From JAXDJH01 sp034663635 (GTDB taxonomy: Bacteria > Actinomycetota > CADDZG01 > WHSQ01), in the NCBI GenBank assembly GCA_034663635.1, contig JAXDJH010000016.1:35418-99417 (forward strand): a DNA stretch of 64,000 nt, written 5' to 3'. The first letter of the stretch is position 1; every line of letters begins with the position of its first letter. The notes under the pieces are model-generated. The model was not told the DNA's origin, did no database searches, and was given only the letters and a program-made list of their open reading frames with translations. A program made the translations under genes and the position numbers. Below are positions 16,657 through 25,478 of this stretch, in pieces.

Positions 16657-17118
16657 TTACACCTTGGGGTTGTCGACCTCGCCTCTCCATGCGCCGGTCT
16701 CGGTACCGCGGCTCTCGATGAACTCTTTGAACCGTTTCAGGTCGCCTTTCACGCGCCCCTTGACGATGCCCAACGCATCGGCTGCCTTCTCTTTGAAGCC
16801 GTCCGGCTGAAACTCCATCTGCAACATGATTCGGGTCTTGTTGTCGTCGACGTAGTGGAAGGTGACGACGCCCGAGGTGAAGACACCTTCGGTGCTCGTC
16901 CACGCGATCCTCTCGTCGGGGATCTGCTCGGTGATCTTCGCGTCCCACTCCGCATGCTGACCCGCGATCTCAGCGACCCAATGCAGCGTGATGTCGTCGA
17001 TCTGGATGACCTTCTCGACCCCTTCCATGAACTTCGGGAAGTCCTCGAACTGGGTCCATTGGTCGTATGCCGTTCTCACAGGAACTTTGACTTCGATCGA
17101 TTCTTCGATCAGTGACAT
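16657..17118 (-). CDS. SRPBCC / polyketide cyclase-like family protein
   Basis: 153-residue START-like (SRPBCC) domain protein of the cyclase/dehydrase subgroup: begins SIEVKVPVRTAYDQWTQFED, FPKFMEGVEKV, with the central WDAKITEQIPDERIAW and the C-terminal helix KGDLKRFKEFIESRG. Such proteins form a hydrophobic ligand cavity; ligand unknown. AGGAGGT lies 6 nt upstream of ATG. Monocistronic, ending at a shared terminator. Confidence 0.87.
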   Translation of the reverse strand: MSLIEESIEVKVPVRTAYDQWTQFEDFPKFMEGVEKVIQIDDITLHWVAEIAGQHAEWDAKITEQIPDERIAWTSTEGVFTSGVVTFHYVDDNKTRIMLQMEFQPDGFKEKAADALGIVKGRVKGDLKRFKEFIESRGTETGAWRGEVDNPKV

Positions 17119-17258
17119 GGCACCTCCTAGGTAGTTATGTCCTTATCCCAGGTCTTACCCAAACCACCCTCAGGCGACACGGCCCGGCGGATGAGTGTGG
17201 CGGGTGATGGACTCGGGTAGGACGCTTGTTCAGATCGTTGCGCTCTAGAGGAGATCCA

Positions 17259-18323
17259 GTGCCGAGACTCAAGAGGGTCAGCTGTGCGGGCCCGGGGATC
17301 GCGCGTCGTAGGCGCGGCAAAGGTTTCGAGTACTTAGACGAATCCGGGGGCCGCGTCACCGACGACGACACGCTTCAACGGATCAAGGATCTCGCGATCC
17401 CTCCGGCTTGGACGGATGTCTGGATCTGCACCTACCCGAACGGGCATCTTCAAGCGGTCGGCACCGATGCGGCAGGTCGGAAGCAATATCTGTATCACCA
17501 GGCCTGGCGTGAGAGACGCGACCAAGAGAAGTTCGAGAAGATGCTCGAGTTCGCTCGCTCGCTTAGAGATGTGAGGAGCGTTACCGACGAACATCTCGCT
17601 CTCAAAGACATGACCAGAGAGCGCGTCTTGGCTTGCGCCGTTCGGCTCCTTGATCGTGGGTTCTTCCGAGTTGGTGGTGAGACGTATGCGGAAGCAAACG
17701 AGACGTTTGGCTTGGCCACTATCCGCAAGGATCACGTGAAGCTGAGTGGCCGCGAGATCGTTTTCGAATACATCGCAAAGAGCAAGAAGGAGCGCCTCCA
17801 GTCAGTTGTCGACCCTCAGGTCTTCGAGGTCGTTACGGCGCTGAAGCGGAGACGAACTGGAGGGGATGAGCTTCTCGCCTACAAGCTCGCGAGCGAGTGG
17901 CGCGACGTCAAGTCCGCGGACATAAACGCGTACCTGAAGGAGATCGCCGGCGGCGATTACTCGGCTAAAGACTTCCGCACCTGGCACGCGACCGTGCTTG
18001 CGGCGAGGGCGCTTGCCGTATCGACGCAGGCCCTCGCATCGAAGACCGCGCAGAAGAGGGCGATCACCCGTGCCATCCAGGAGGTTTCTCACTATCTCGG
18101 CAACACTCCGGCCGTCTGTCGAGCGTCTTATGTGGATCCGCGCGTCATAGACCGGTATGAGTCGGGCTGGACCATCTGGCCGGCGATCGACAAGCTCTCG
18201 GAGGAGGACTTCGAGGAACCCTCGTGGCGAGAGACCTTCGAAGACGCCGTGATGGATCTGCTGGAGGAGCGGCCCTCGGACCTCGTTGAGAAGGTCGACG
18301 AAACGGTGGCCCTGGCCAGTTAG
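17259..18323 (+). CDS. type IB DNA topoisomerase
   Basis: Poxvirus-like bacterial topoisomerase IB (354 residues) that relaxes supercoils through a 3'-phosphotyrosyl intermediate. The N-terminal domain has GFEYLDESGG, IPPAWTDVWICTYPNGHLQAVG with the family's IPPAW...GHLQA signature; the catalytic domain carries RVGGETYAEANETFGLAT, KLSGREIVFEYIAKSKK, FRTWHAT and active Tyr 291 in ASYVDPRVID. GTG at 17259 is preferred (GAGGAG upstream); an earlier TTG at 17226 adds 11 atypical residues. Confidence 0.93.
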   Translation: MPRLKRVSCAGPGIARRRRGKGFEYLDESGGRVTDDDTLQRIKDLAIPPAWTDVWICTYPNGHLQAVGTDAAGRKQYLYHQAWRERRDQEKFEKMLEFARSLRDVRSVTDEHLALKDMTRERVLACAVRLLDRGFFRVGGETYAEANETFGLATIRKDHVKLSGREIVFEYIAKSKKERLQSVVDPQVFEVVTALKRRRTGGDELLAYKLASEWRDVKSADINAYLKEIAGGDYSAKDFRTWHATVLAARALAVSTQALASKTAQKRAITRAIQEVSHYLGNTPAVCRASYVDPRVIDRYESGWTIWPAIDKLSEEDFEEPSWRETFEDAVMDLLEERPSDLVEKVDETVALAS

Positions 18324-18332
18324 CTTCCCCGG

Positions 18333-19226
18333 ATGACTGAAAGTCGTCCGAGAGCCGGACTCGCGACCCTCTCCCTCATCGGGATCTGCGCGGTGTGGGG
18401 CGTGACGTTCCCGATGGTGCAGGACGCCATCGAGCACTTCCCGACGATGACGTTCCTCGCCTTTCGGTTCCTTTTTGCTGCCCTTCTAGTCGCGGTCATC
18501 TTCCACAAGGAGCTCCGCGGCCTCGCGCGCGACGGCTTCAAGGCCGGTTTGGTGATGGGCGTCTTCCTCACCGCCGGCTACATCTTCCAGACTCTTGGTC
18601 TTGACCGAACCTCGGCCGCCAATGCCGGGTTCATCACCGGGCTCTTCGTCGTCCTGACTCCGATCTTCGGCGCCGTGCTGTTGAAACAGAAGGCCGGCGC
18701 TCCGGCCTGGGCCGCGGCCGCGGTGTCCGCCGTTGGTCTCTACCTCCTCAGCGGCGCGGGCAAGGAGACCCATCCGATAGGAGACCTACTCGTGTTCGGG
18801 TGCGCGTGCTCGTTCTCGTTCCACATCCTTGCAACTGACAGGGCTCTTAAGAAGCACAACCCGGGGGCTCTGCTCGTGGTGCAGTTGGGCCTCTGTGGGC
18901 TGGTCAGCCTTGTAGCGGCGACCGCTGCAGGCGACCTTGCGATCCCTCGCACGCAATCGGTGATCGTCGCGCTCGTCGTCACCGCGGTTCTCGCGAGCGC
19001 CTTGGGATTCTTCGTGCAGACCTGGGCCCAGACCATCGTGTCGCCCGCTCGCACGGCCCTCATCCTCGCGAGCGAACCTGCCTTCGCGGGCCTGGCTGCC
19101 TACCTGCTCCTGGGGGATCGCCTGAACCTCTACGGCTGGTTTGGCGCCGCCCTGATCATGGGGGCGATCGTGATGGTCGAAGCGGTCCCCTACCTCCGCC
19201 CGGTTAGGCCGCTGCCCGAGGGCTAG
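18333..19226 (+). CDS. EamA/DMT-family transporter
   Basis: Ten-TM drug/metabolite transporter (297 residues, two EamA repeats). Visible motifs: AVWGVTFPMVQDAI, ALLVAVIFHKELR, GLDRTSAANAGFITGLFVVLTPIFGA and the C-terminal ASEPAFAGLAAYLLLGDRLN. Substrate cannot be predicted. TAGCTT (18321-18326) ends exactly 6 nt before ATG with no Shine-Dalgarno, so the gene may have its own leaderless promoter overlapping the stop of the topoisomerase gene. Confidence 0.9.
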   Translation: MTESRPRAGLATLSLIGICAVWGVTFPMVQDAIEHFPTMTFLAFRFLFAALLVAVIFHKELRGLARDGFKAGLVMGVFLTAGYIFQTLGLDRTSAANAGFITGLFVVLTPIFGAVLLKQKAGAPAWAAAAVSAVGLYLLSGAGKETHPIGDLLVFGCACSFSFHILATDRALKKHNPGALLVVQLGLCGLVSLVAATAAGDLAIPRTQSVIVALVVTAVLASALGFFVQTWAQTIVSPARTALILASEPAFAGLAAYLLLGDRLNLYGWFGAALIMGAIVMVEAVPYLRPVRPLPEG

Positions 19227-19233
19227 GCCGCCC

Positions 19234-19268
19234 TTGAGTATCGAACATATGTTCGATACTATCGAGGG
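19234..19268 (+). promoter_or_regulatory. promoter with LexA (SOS) box and leaderless start
   Basis: TTGAGT (19234-19239), a 17-nt spacer and TACTAT (19257-19262) form a good promoter. A perfect 24-nt palindrome at 19237-19260, core TCGAACATATGTTCGA, fills the spacer and matches the Gram-positive LexA consensus CGAACN4GTTCG. ATG follows the -10 by 6 nt, so transcription should begin at the start codon itself. LexA bound here would block polymerase directly. Confidence 0.88.
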
Positions 19269-20252
19269 ATGGGAGAGCCGGCTCTTTTCGAGCTCCGCCG
19301 CCGAACCTTCGACACTCCGCACTTCCGGGGGATCGAATTCATCGAGGCTGAAGCGAAAACGATCCTCAACAAGATCAACGGCAACTACCTGCCGTTCAAC
19401 TGGACGATCAATCCCTATAGGGGTTGTTCGCATGCGTGCAGTTTCTGCTTTGCCCGCGTCACTCACACCTATATGGACTTGGATCCCGGCAAGGACTGGG
19501 CGACCAAAGTCGTCGTGAAGGTCAACGCTCCCGACTTGCTTCGCAAAGAGTTGCGCGCGAAACGGTGGAAGGGCGAGTCGATCGCGATGGGAACGAGCAC
19601 TGATCCGTATCAGCGGGCCGAGGGTAAGTACAAGTTGATGCCTCGGATCATCGAGACGCTGACCGAGTTCCGAAATCCGTTCTCGATCCTTACGCGCGGG
19701 ACGTTGCTCCTGCGCGATCTTCCGTTGTTGGAAGAGGCTGCCGCCGTAACCGATGTCTCGACCGCGTTTTCGATCCCAACGCTCGATGAGGACGTCTGGC
19801 GCAGGAGCGAGCCCGGGACGCCGCACCCCAGGAAACGTCTGGAGGCGGTGGCGAAGTTGAACGAGGCGGGCATCCCTTGCGGCGTGATGATCGCTCCGAT
19901 CCTTCCCGGCATCAGCGATGGACCGGACCAGATCCGAGCGGTAGTTGAGGCGGCTATCGATGCGGGCGCGACTCACGTCTCGCCGATCTGGCTCCATCTG
20001 AGACCGGTCATCAAGGACGTCTACATGATGTGGCTGGAGGAGAACTATCCCGACCTCGTGCCGCGCTACATGGCCATGTATGCCGGCTCAGCCTACGGAC
20101 TGAAGAGTGACAGAGAAGCGCTGGCAAAGTTGGTCCGGGGGATAGCGAATCGCCGGGGCGGCCCGAGAGGTCGCCCAAGACTCAAGCGACCGCCATCCCA
20201 CGCCGCTCAAGAGATCGCAAGACTGAAGGCCGAGCAGCTCTCGCTTATCTAA
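19269..20252 (+). CDS. radical SAM protein, Rv2578c family, SOS-regulated
   Basis: 327-residue SplB-like radical SAM enzyme. The [4Fe-4S] cysteines are C53, C57 and C60 (CSHACSFC), followed by GTSTDPYQRAEGKYKLM, TRGTLLLRDLPLL and GVMIAPILPGISD. It resembles M. tuberculosis Rv2578c, which I recall as part of the mycobacterial LexA regulon. The perfect SOS box in the promoter supports a role in DNA damage response, possibly repair of a modified base, but the substrate is unknown. No Shine-Dalgarno; predicted leaderless. Confidence 0.88.
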   Translation: MGEPALFELRRRTFDTPHFRGIEFIEAEAKTILNKINGNYLPFNWTINPYRGCSHACSFCFARVTHTYMDLDPGKDWATKVVVKVNAPDLLRKELRAKRWKGESIAMGTSTDPYQRAEGKYKLMPRIIETLTEFRNPFSILTRGTLLLRDLPLLEEAAAVTDVSTAFSIPTLDEDVWRRSEPGTPHPRKRLEAVAKLNEAGIPCGVMIAPILPGISDGPDQIRAVVEAAIDAGATHVSPIWLHLRPVIKDVYMMWLEENYPDLVPRYMAMYAGSAYGLKSDREALAKLVRGIANRRGGPRGRPRLKRPPSHAAQEIARLKAEQLSLI

Positions 20253-20323
20253 CCTCGGACTCCCTTTCGCTAATCGAGCCGACGCGATAGACAGGCTCCA
20301 CGTGCCTACGAAAGGAGACAGCA

Positions 20324-20488
20324 GTGGCGGATGCCTACATCACCGAAGTGAACAGGGGTGACCTGAACATGGGTTCCTTGGAGCGATCGCTCAACGACAA
20401 ACACAAGGACGGTTACAAGCTCGCTCACATCTTCGAGCAGGGCGGCAACACGATCATGATCTTCGAGAGGGTTGGCCAGGCTTCGTAG
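20324..20488 (+). CDS. small DUF4177-like protein
   Basis: 54-residue protein starting at GTG with AAAGGAGA 6-7 nt upstream. Sequence features: YITEVNRGDLN, LNDKHKDGYKLAHIFEQGG, TIMIFERVG, i.e. a beta-alpha-beta-beta layout as in small DUF4177 proteins. Function unknown. It ends 2 nt from the convergent htpX stop. Codon use and the strong ribosome site support it as a real gene. Confidence 0.75.
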   Translation: MADAYITEVNRGDLNMGSLERSLNDKHKDGYKLAHIFEQGGNTIMIFERVGQAS

Positions 20489-20490
20489 AG

Positions 20491-21348
20491 CTAGGCCGGG
20501 CTGCCGTACTTCATCTCGCGCAGACGAGCGAGACGCTCTTCGGTCGGAGGGTGAGTCATGAAGAGCTTCGAGAAGCTCGCCTTCCGGCCGGTCAGGGGAT
20601 TCACGATGTAGAGCGTCGCGAGGGCCGGATCCACTTTCATGGGGATCTGCTTCGCGGCGCTCTGCATCTTCTCGAGGGCTCGGGCGAGCGGCTCCGGATC
20701 GCCGATCAACTCGGCCCCATCGTGATCGGCTTCGAACTCTCTGGATCGAGAGATGGCCATCTGAAGGATCATCGCCGCGACCGGAGCGAGGATCGCCATG
20801 GCCAGCAGCCCTATTGGATTCGAGTCGTCGTCTCGGCCACCGCCGCCGAAGATCGCACCCCACATGGCCATCCGAGCGATGAAGGTGATGCCCATCGCTA
20901 CCGCGGCCGCCACCGAGCTGGTCAGGACGTCGCGGTTCTTCACGTGCGCGAGCTCGTGAGCTAGCACGCCACGCAGCTCGTGCTCGTCGAGGAGTTGCAT
21001 GATGCCGCTTGTTACGGCCACCGCTGCGTGGTTCTCGTTGCGGCCCGTCGCGAACGCATTCGGCTGCAAGTCGGGGGTCACGTAAAGGCGCGGCATCGGC
21101 ATGCTCGCTCGTGTCGTTATGTCCCGAACGATCCGATAGAGGGCCGGAGCCTCGGATTCGGTTACGGGCTTCGCCCGAGCGGCTGCGATCGCGATCTTGT
21201 CGGAGAACCAATAGGAACCGCCGACGAAAACGAGGCCGATCCCGAATCCGATGGCTGCTCCGGCTCGGCCGAACATCGAGCCGACGAGGATGAGCGCGCC
21301 GCCGAGGCCGGCGAGAAGCACAACGGTTTTGAAGTTGTTCTTGTTCAT
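20491..21348 (-). CDS. htpX: HtpX-type membrane zinc metalloprotease
   Basis: M48B membrane protease (285 residues) that degrades misfolded membrane proteins. Two N-terminal TM segments (8-26, 31-47), zinc motif HELAH at 131-135, downstream ligand Glu in SREFEADHDGAELIGD, two more TM segments between them, and THPPTEERLARLR at the C-terminus. The ATG at 21348 is chosen; upstream in-frame codons read into the divergent gene. CATAAT lies 6 nt before the start on the minus strand, with no Shine-Dalgarno. Confidence 0.93.
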   Translation of the reverse strand: MNKNNFKTVVLLAGLGGALILVGSMFGRAGAAIGFGIGLVFVGGSYWFSDKIAIAAARAKPVTESEAPALYRIVRDITTRASMPMPRLYVTPDLQPNAFATGRNENHAAVAVTSGIMQLLDEHELRGVLAHELAHVKNRDVLTSSVAAAVAMGITFIARMAMWGAIFGGGGRDDDSNPIGLLAMAILAPVAAMILQMAISRSREFEADHDGAELIGDPEPLARALEKMQSAAKQIPMKVDPALATLYIVNPLTGRKASFSKLFMTHPPTEERLARLREMKYGSPA

Positions 21349-21364
21349 GAAACCATTATGGGCC

Positions 21365-22375
21365 GTGGTTACAGATAGATGGTCACTCGAGGTGGACGTG
21401 CGAACGATGCCGCTCGTGGAGCGGTTCGCGATCGCAACGGCGGTGTGGGATAGCGCCGAGAGCGTCTTCGTCGTGTTGCACCACGACGGAGTCACGGGCA
21501 TCGGTGAGGTAGCGCCGGACGCCAGGTGGGGCGATTCACCTGAAAGCGTGGCCGAGCAGATCCGCGCTCTCGATCTGAGTCGTTTGGCCGGTCCTTTCGA
21601 TCTCGAGGGTCTCCAACAGTTCGACCCGACCCCGGCGCGGACGGCTATCGACATCGCTCTTCACGATCTGGCCGCAACGAAGGCGGGCATCTCGGTGGCG
21701 GAATTGATCGGCGTCGCCGGCCGGCCCCTTCCCCCGACCTCGGTGACGATTCCGATCTCGGATGTGCCGAAGATGGTCGAACGGGCTCGCGGTTTTGCCG
21801 ATCATCCCGTCATCAAGATGAAGGTTGGCTTCGACGGCGACGTGGATGCAGTCGCCTCGATCCGAGACGTCTTCAAGAACCGCATCCGGATCGACGCGAA
21901 CGAGGGGTGGGATAAGTCACAGGCGATCGACCGTCTCAAGGCTCTCGAGAGCTTCGACATCGAACTGTGTGAGCAACCCATCCCAAAGGGCGACCATGCA
22001 GCGTTGAGCGAGGTCACCGCGTCGACCTCCATCCCGATCTACGCGGACGAGGACGTCGAGACCTCTGCCGATGTTGCGGGCCTCGTCGGCGTGGTGGACG
22101 GAGTGAATCTGAAGCTTCGCAAGACCGGTGGACTGCGCGAGGCGATCAAGGCTGCAGCGGTCGCGCGTGCCCACGGACTCGGGCTGATGATCGGTTGCGA
22201 CCTCGAGTCCGGCGTCGCGGCCACAGCTCAAGCAACGTTCGCTGCCCTCTGCGATCACGCCGACGTCGACGGGCCGCTCTTGCTCGCCGACGACCCATAT
22301 CCGGGAGTGGCCTACGACAAAGGTCGCCTCGCTTTGCCCGACGGACCCGGACTGGGGGTCAAGAACAAGCCATGA
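21365..22375 (+). CDS. enolase-superfamily dipeptide epimerase (L-Ala-D/L-Glu epimerase-like)
   Basis: Muconate-lactonizing subgroup enzyme (336 residues). Catalytic features: Lys pair in IKMKVGFDGD, metal ligands in RIDANEGW, LCEQPIPKGD and YADEDV, and a second Lys region NLKLRKTGG. These fit L-Ala-D/L-Glu or related dipeptide epimerases, used in murein peptide recycling. Start uncertain: GTG 21365 keeps a 16-nt gap to divergent htpX, ATG 21347 would overlap it. Coupled (ATGA) to a DUF1611 gene, a known partner of such epimerases. Confidence 0.85.
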   Translation: MVTDRWSLEVDVRTMPLVERFAIATAVWDSAESVFVVLHHDGVTGIGEVAPDARWGDSPESVAEQIRALDLSRLAGPFDLEGLQQFDPTPARTAIDIALHDLAATKAGISVAELIGVAGRPLPPTSVTIPISDVPKMVERARGFADHPVIKMKVGFDGDVDAVASIRDVFKNRIRIDANEGWDKSQAIDRLKALESFDIELCEQPIPKGDHAALSEVTASTSIPIYADEDVETSADVAGLVGVVDGVNLKLRKTGGLREAIKAAAVARAHGLGLMIGCDLESGVAATAQATFAALCDHADVDGPLLLADDPYPGVAYDKGRLALPDGPGLGVKNKP

Positions 22376-23412
22376 GTCGTTCTTGGTTGGTACTAACCGA
22401 CGGTTATCTGATGGAACGGGCGGCCAAGACCGCTCATGGAGTGATCCGGTATTCGGACGATCCCATCGCGGCGGTTCTCGATCACGACCACGCGGGGAAG
22501 CAACTGAAAGAGCTCATGCCCGATCTCGGCCGTGACGCTCCAATCGTCGCAACCGTCGCGGAGGGCGCGGAGCTTGGAGCCAACGCTCTGCTGCTCGGCG
22601 TGGCAACGCCCGGCGGTTGGATGCCCGACCACTGGCGCGAGTGGATCATCGACTCCCTCAAGCGCGGCATGGAGGTGGTCAACGGCCTTCATCGCTTCCT
22701 GCGAGACGACCCGGAGTTCGTGCAATTAGCGGAAGAGCACGGCGCTCGCATCTGGGATGTGCGGGATCCACCGAAAGACATTCCGCTCTGCTCGGGCAAG
22801 GCCCTCGATGCTCCGCAGAAGATCGTGGCGACTGTGGGCAGCGATTGCGCGGTCGGAAAGAAGACCGTCGCGATCGAGATCGCACGGGCCGGGGCTGCCG
22901 CCGGTACTAAGACAGAGTTCGTTGCAACGGGTCAGACCGGGATCATGATCGCGGGACGTGGGATCGCGGTGGACCGCGTGATCGCGGACTTCCTCGCGGG
23001 CGCGGCCGAGAAGCTCGTTCTCGAATCGGATCCGGATTCCGAGGTGCTGCTCATCGAGGGGCAGGGGAGCCTCTGGCACCCGGCTTACAGCGGCGTGACG
23101 TTGGGACTTCTGCACGGCTCGGCGCCAGAATCGCTCGTCTTCTGTCACAAGGCGGGACACACCGAGATCGAGGAACCTCCGTTCACTAAGCTGCCTCCGG
23201 TCCCGGACATGATTCGAATCCTCGAAGAAGCGGCGTCGACCCTTCGTCCGGCGAAGACCGCGTGCGTGGCGCTCAACTGCCAGCATCTCGATCCGGATGA
23301 AGCGCGCCGCGCGATCGGCGAGATGGAAGATCTCACCGGCCTCCCCACCGGGGACGTCCTGGTGGGAGACGCGACGAAGCTTTGGGATGCGGTCGCCAAG
23401 GACCTCGTTTGA
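22372..23412 (+). CDS. DUF1611 family P-loop protein
   Basis: 346-residue protein of the DUF1611 family. An N-terminal Rossmann-like part (residues 1-140, IVATVAEGAELGANALLLGVA) precedes a P-loop domain with Walker A-like TVGSDCAVGKKTVAIEIA near 165 and a Walker B-like EVLLIEGQGSLWHP. Homologues neighbour dipeptide epimerases and have been called N-acetyltransferase-like; the actual reaction is uncertain. ATG overlaps the epimerase TGA, so the two act in one pathway, probably peptidoglycan-peptide or amino-acid metabolism. Confidence 0.82.
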   Translation: MSRSWLVLTDGYLMERAAKTAHGVIRYSDDPIAAVLDHDHAGKQLKELMPDLGRDAPIVATVAEGAELGANALLLGVATPGGWMPDHWREWIIDSLKRGMEVVNGLHRFLRDDPEFVQLAEEHGARIWDVRDPPKDIPLCSGKALDAPQKIVATVGSDCAVGKKTVAIEIARAGAAAGTKTEFVATGQTGIMIAGRGIAVDRVIADFLAGAAEKLVLESDPDSEVLLIEGQGSLWHPAYSGVTLGLLHGSAPESLVFCHKAGHTEIEEPPFTKLPPVPDMIRILEEAASTLRPAKTACVALNCQHLDPDEARRAIGEMEDLTGLPTGDVLVGDATKLWDAVAKDLV

Positions 23413-23533
23413 CCCTTGAGCTTTCGGATGTTCAGCTCGATCAACCCGAGCGAGCGTGGGGGATGGCCGCTGAACCTTCTTTTCTTCGAACTTTCACCTC
23501 ACGCGGAATAGGGCCCACCGGGTTCTAGTTGCG

Positions 23534-24514
23534 ATGAATATGAGGCTGCCGGAAGCGCGCGAACAATCAGCTCCCTCGTGGCTCGTTTGGGCCGCTCTTT
23601 GGACGGTCTACATCGTCTGGGGCTCGACCTATCTCGCGATCCGGGTAACCGTCGAAACGATGCCCCCGCTTCTCGCAGCATCTGCGCGCTTCTTCGCTGC
23701 CGGAGGCTTGATGGCTGTCTTCCTTATCGTCAGGAAGGGCCGGGGCGCCTTGCGCGTCTCTAAGTCGGAACTCGCGGGGGCTGGACTTGTTGGCACGCTC
23801 TTGCTGCTCGGAGGAAACGGGATCGTCATGATCGCCGAGCAAGACGTTCCATCAGGCTTGGCCTCGCTGCTGATCGCTTCCACCCCGTTGTGGGTGGTCC
23901 TGCTCCGCTACATCGCGAAGGAGCGCGTCTCCGCGGGCACCTTGGTCGGCGTGGCGGCAGGTTTCATCGGCGTCGCGTTGCTGGTGCTTCCGGGCGACAA
24001 GCCGGAGGGAGCACCGCTTCTTGGGATGTTGTTCATCATCGTGGCCGCGTTCCTGTGGGGAACCGGATCGTTCCTCTCCAAACGAGTCCCCATGCCGAAA
24101 GACCCCTTCGTGTCGACGTCGCTGCAGATGCTTCTGGGCGGGCTGTCGCTGGCGGTTACGGGACTCATCCTGGGAGAGGGCTCGGGGATCCATTTCGAGA
24201 CTTTCTCCGGGAGATCGATCATCGCTCTGTCGTACCTGGTCGTCTTCGGTTCGCTCGTCGCATTCACCGCATACGTCTGGGTCTTGCAGCACGCGCCTAT
24301 CTCGAAAGTCGCGACGTACGCGTTCGTGAACCCGGTCATCGCGATCTTCCTTGGCTGGATCGTCCTGAACGAGGAAGTGACCCATTGGATCCTCGCGGGG
24401 GCCGGAGTGATCGTTGCTTCCGTTGCCTTCATCGTTCGCAAGGAGTCGTCGCCGGTGCCCAGCAAAGACGTCGTAGAGAGCTCCACGACGGCTCTAGCGG
24501 CCGCCGACGCCTGA
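23534..24514 (+). CDS. EamA/DMT-family transporter (YedA-like)
   Basis: 326-residue ten-TM exporter: YIVWGSTYLAIRVTVETMPP near the N-terminus, GLASLLIASTPLWVVLL, LWGTGSFLSKR, and AYVWVLQHAPISKVATYAFV with NPVIAIFLGWIVLNEE. These are the hallmarks of the YedA/RhaT group of EamA transporters. ATG at 23534; a second in-frame ATG is two codons later. Substrate unknown. It shares only about 25-30% visible likeness with the EamA protein at 18333. Confidence 0.9.
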   Translation: MNMRLPEAREQSAPSWLVWAALWTVYIVWGSTYLAIRVTVETMPPLLAASARFFAAGGLMAVFLIVRKGRGALRVSKSELAGAGLVGTLLLLGGNGIVMIAEQDVPSGLASLLIASTPLWVVLLRYIAKERVSAGTLVGVAAGFIGVALLVLPGDKPEGAPLLGMLFIIVAAFLWGTGSFLSKRVPMPKDPFVSTSLQMLLGGLSLAVTGLILGEGSGIHFETFSGRSIIALSYLVVFGSLVAFTAYVWVLQHAPISKVATYAFVNPVIAIFLGWIVLNEEVTHWILAGAGVIVASVAFIVRKESSPVPSKDVVESSTTALAAADA

Positions 24515-24542
24515 GACAAACCCAGCCATCTAGTCTCTGAGG

Positions 24543-25478
24543 ATGCGACTCGCATCCGCGCTCACGACGCTCGTTCTGCTTTGTAGCGCATGCGCGGGTG
24601 GAGGGGTCGGTTCCGGGCCGGGTGCAACTGTGGCCGGATCGCCAAGCCCATCTCCCGCCCCGTCGCCCAGTTCCTCCGAGTCTGGCGAACGCGAAGGCTT
24701 CGTTCACCCGCACATCGGACTGCCGTCCAGCGCAGGCGACTACGCGCGCGAGATGGAGAACGTCGGCCCTCGCTTGCGCTCGGCCATCTCGAAATGGCTG
24801 GATGAGGACGGCGATCTTCGGTCTGCATCGGCCTGCCTCGTCTCGACTGGCGCCTTGTGGCAGCAACGTTTGATCAAGGGACTCGTCAAGGACGAGTCGC
24901 TGTCACGGGCGGTACTGCGAAGGCTGCCGGCGAGCGTCCGTCACACCGTCGATCAGCACATAAAAGCGTCCCGAGGTCTCCGTTCTCTGGCGACCCCGAG
25001 CAAGCCCCGAAAGGCGAGGCGCTATCGGATAACCCCGCCCGACAACCCCCTTCTCCTCAGGCGCATCTACGACCGATCGGAACGCGACTACGGCATCGAC
25101 TGGCGGGTTCTGGCGGCGTTGAACTTCGTGGAATCGAAGTTCGGCCGGTTCATGGGGCCCAGCTCGGCCGGCGCTCTCGGACCGATGCAGTTCATGCCTG
25201 CAACCTGGGATGCGTACGGCGACGGCGGCAACGTGATGGATCCACGCGACGCGATCCCGGCCGCCGCTCGCTACCTAAGAGCGTCGGGCGCTCCGGATCG
25301 GTTAAGAGATGCGCTCTACGCGTACAACCGTAGTTACGCGTACGTCGATGCCGTTCTGACTTACACCCGACACATGAAGCGCGACTCACGCAACTTCTAC
25401 GCGTACTGGTTCTGGCAGGTGTATGTGATGACCACCAAGGGCGACATGCAGCTCACAGAATTCCGCTGCAAGAACTGA
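24543..25478 (+). CDS. lipoprotein lytic transglycosylase (SLT domain)
   Basis: 311-residue envelope enzyme predicted to cleave murein glycan strands. Lipoprotein signal with lipobox LLCSAC (Cys near residue 19), a Ser/Pro-rich linker (30-55), then an SLT fold from about 175: DWRVLAALNFVESKFGRF with catalytic Glu, SSAGALGPMQFMPATWDAYG, RDAIPAAARYL and ALYAYNRS. TAGTCT (24531-24536) lies 6 nt before ATG. It is convergent and adjoining with an NlpC/P60 hydrolase gene, giving two cell-wall hydrolases side by side. Confidence 0.9.
   Translation: MRLASALTTLVLLCSACAGGGVGSGPGATVAGSPSPSPAPSPSSSESGEREGFVHPHIGLPSSAGDYAREMENVGPRLRSAISKWLDEDGDLRSASACLVSTGALWQQRLIKGLVKDESLSRAVLRRLPASVRHTVDQHIKASRGLRSLATPSKPRKARRYRITPPDNPLLLRRIYDRSERDYGIDWRVLAALNFVESKFGRFMGPSSAGALGPMQFMPATWDAYGDGGNVMDPRDAIPAAARYLRASGAPDRLRDALYAYNRSYAYVDAVLTYTRHMKRDSRNFYAYWFWQVYVMTTKGDMQLTEFRCKN

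Noticed and set aside
18786..19997. 403-codon minus-strand frame across two genes and the SOS promoter
   Set aside because: It runs through the promoter and two well-supported genes, and its sequence is charged and without motifs.
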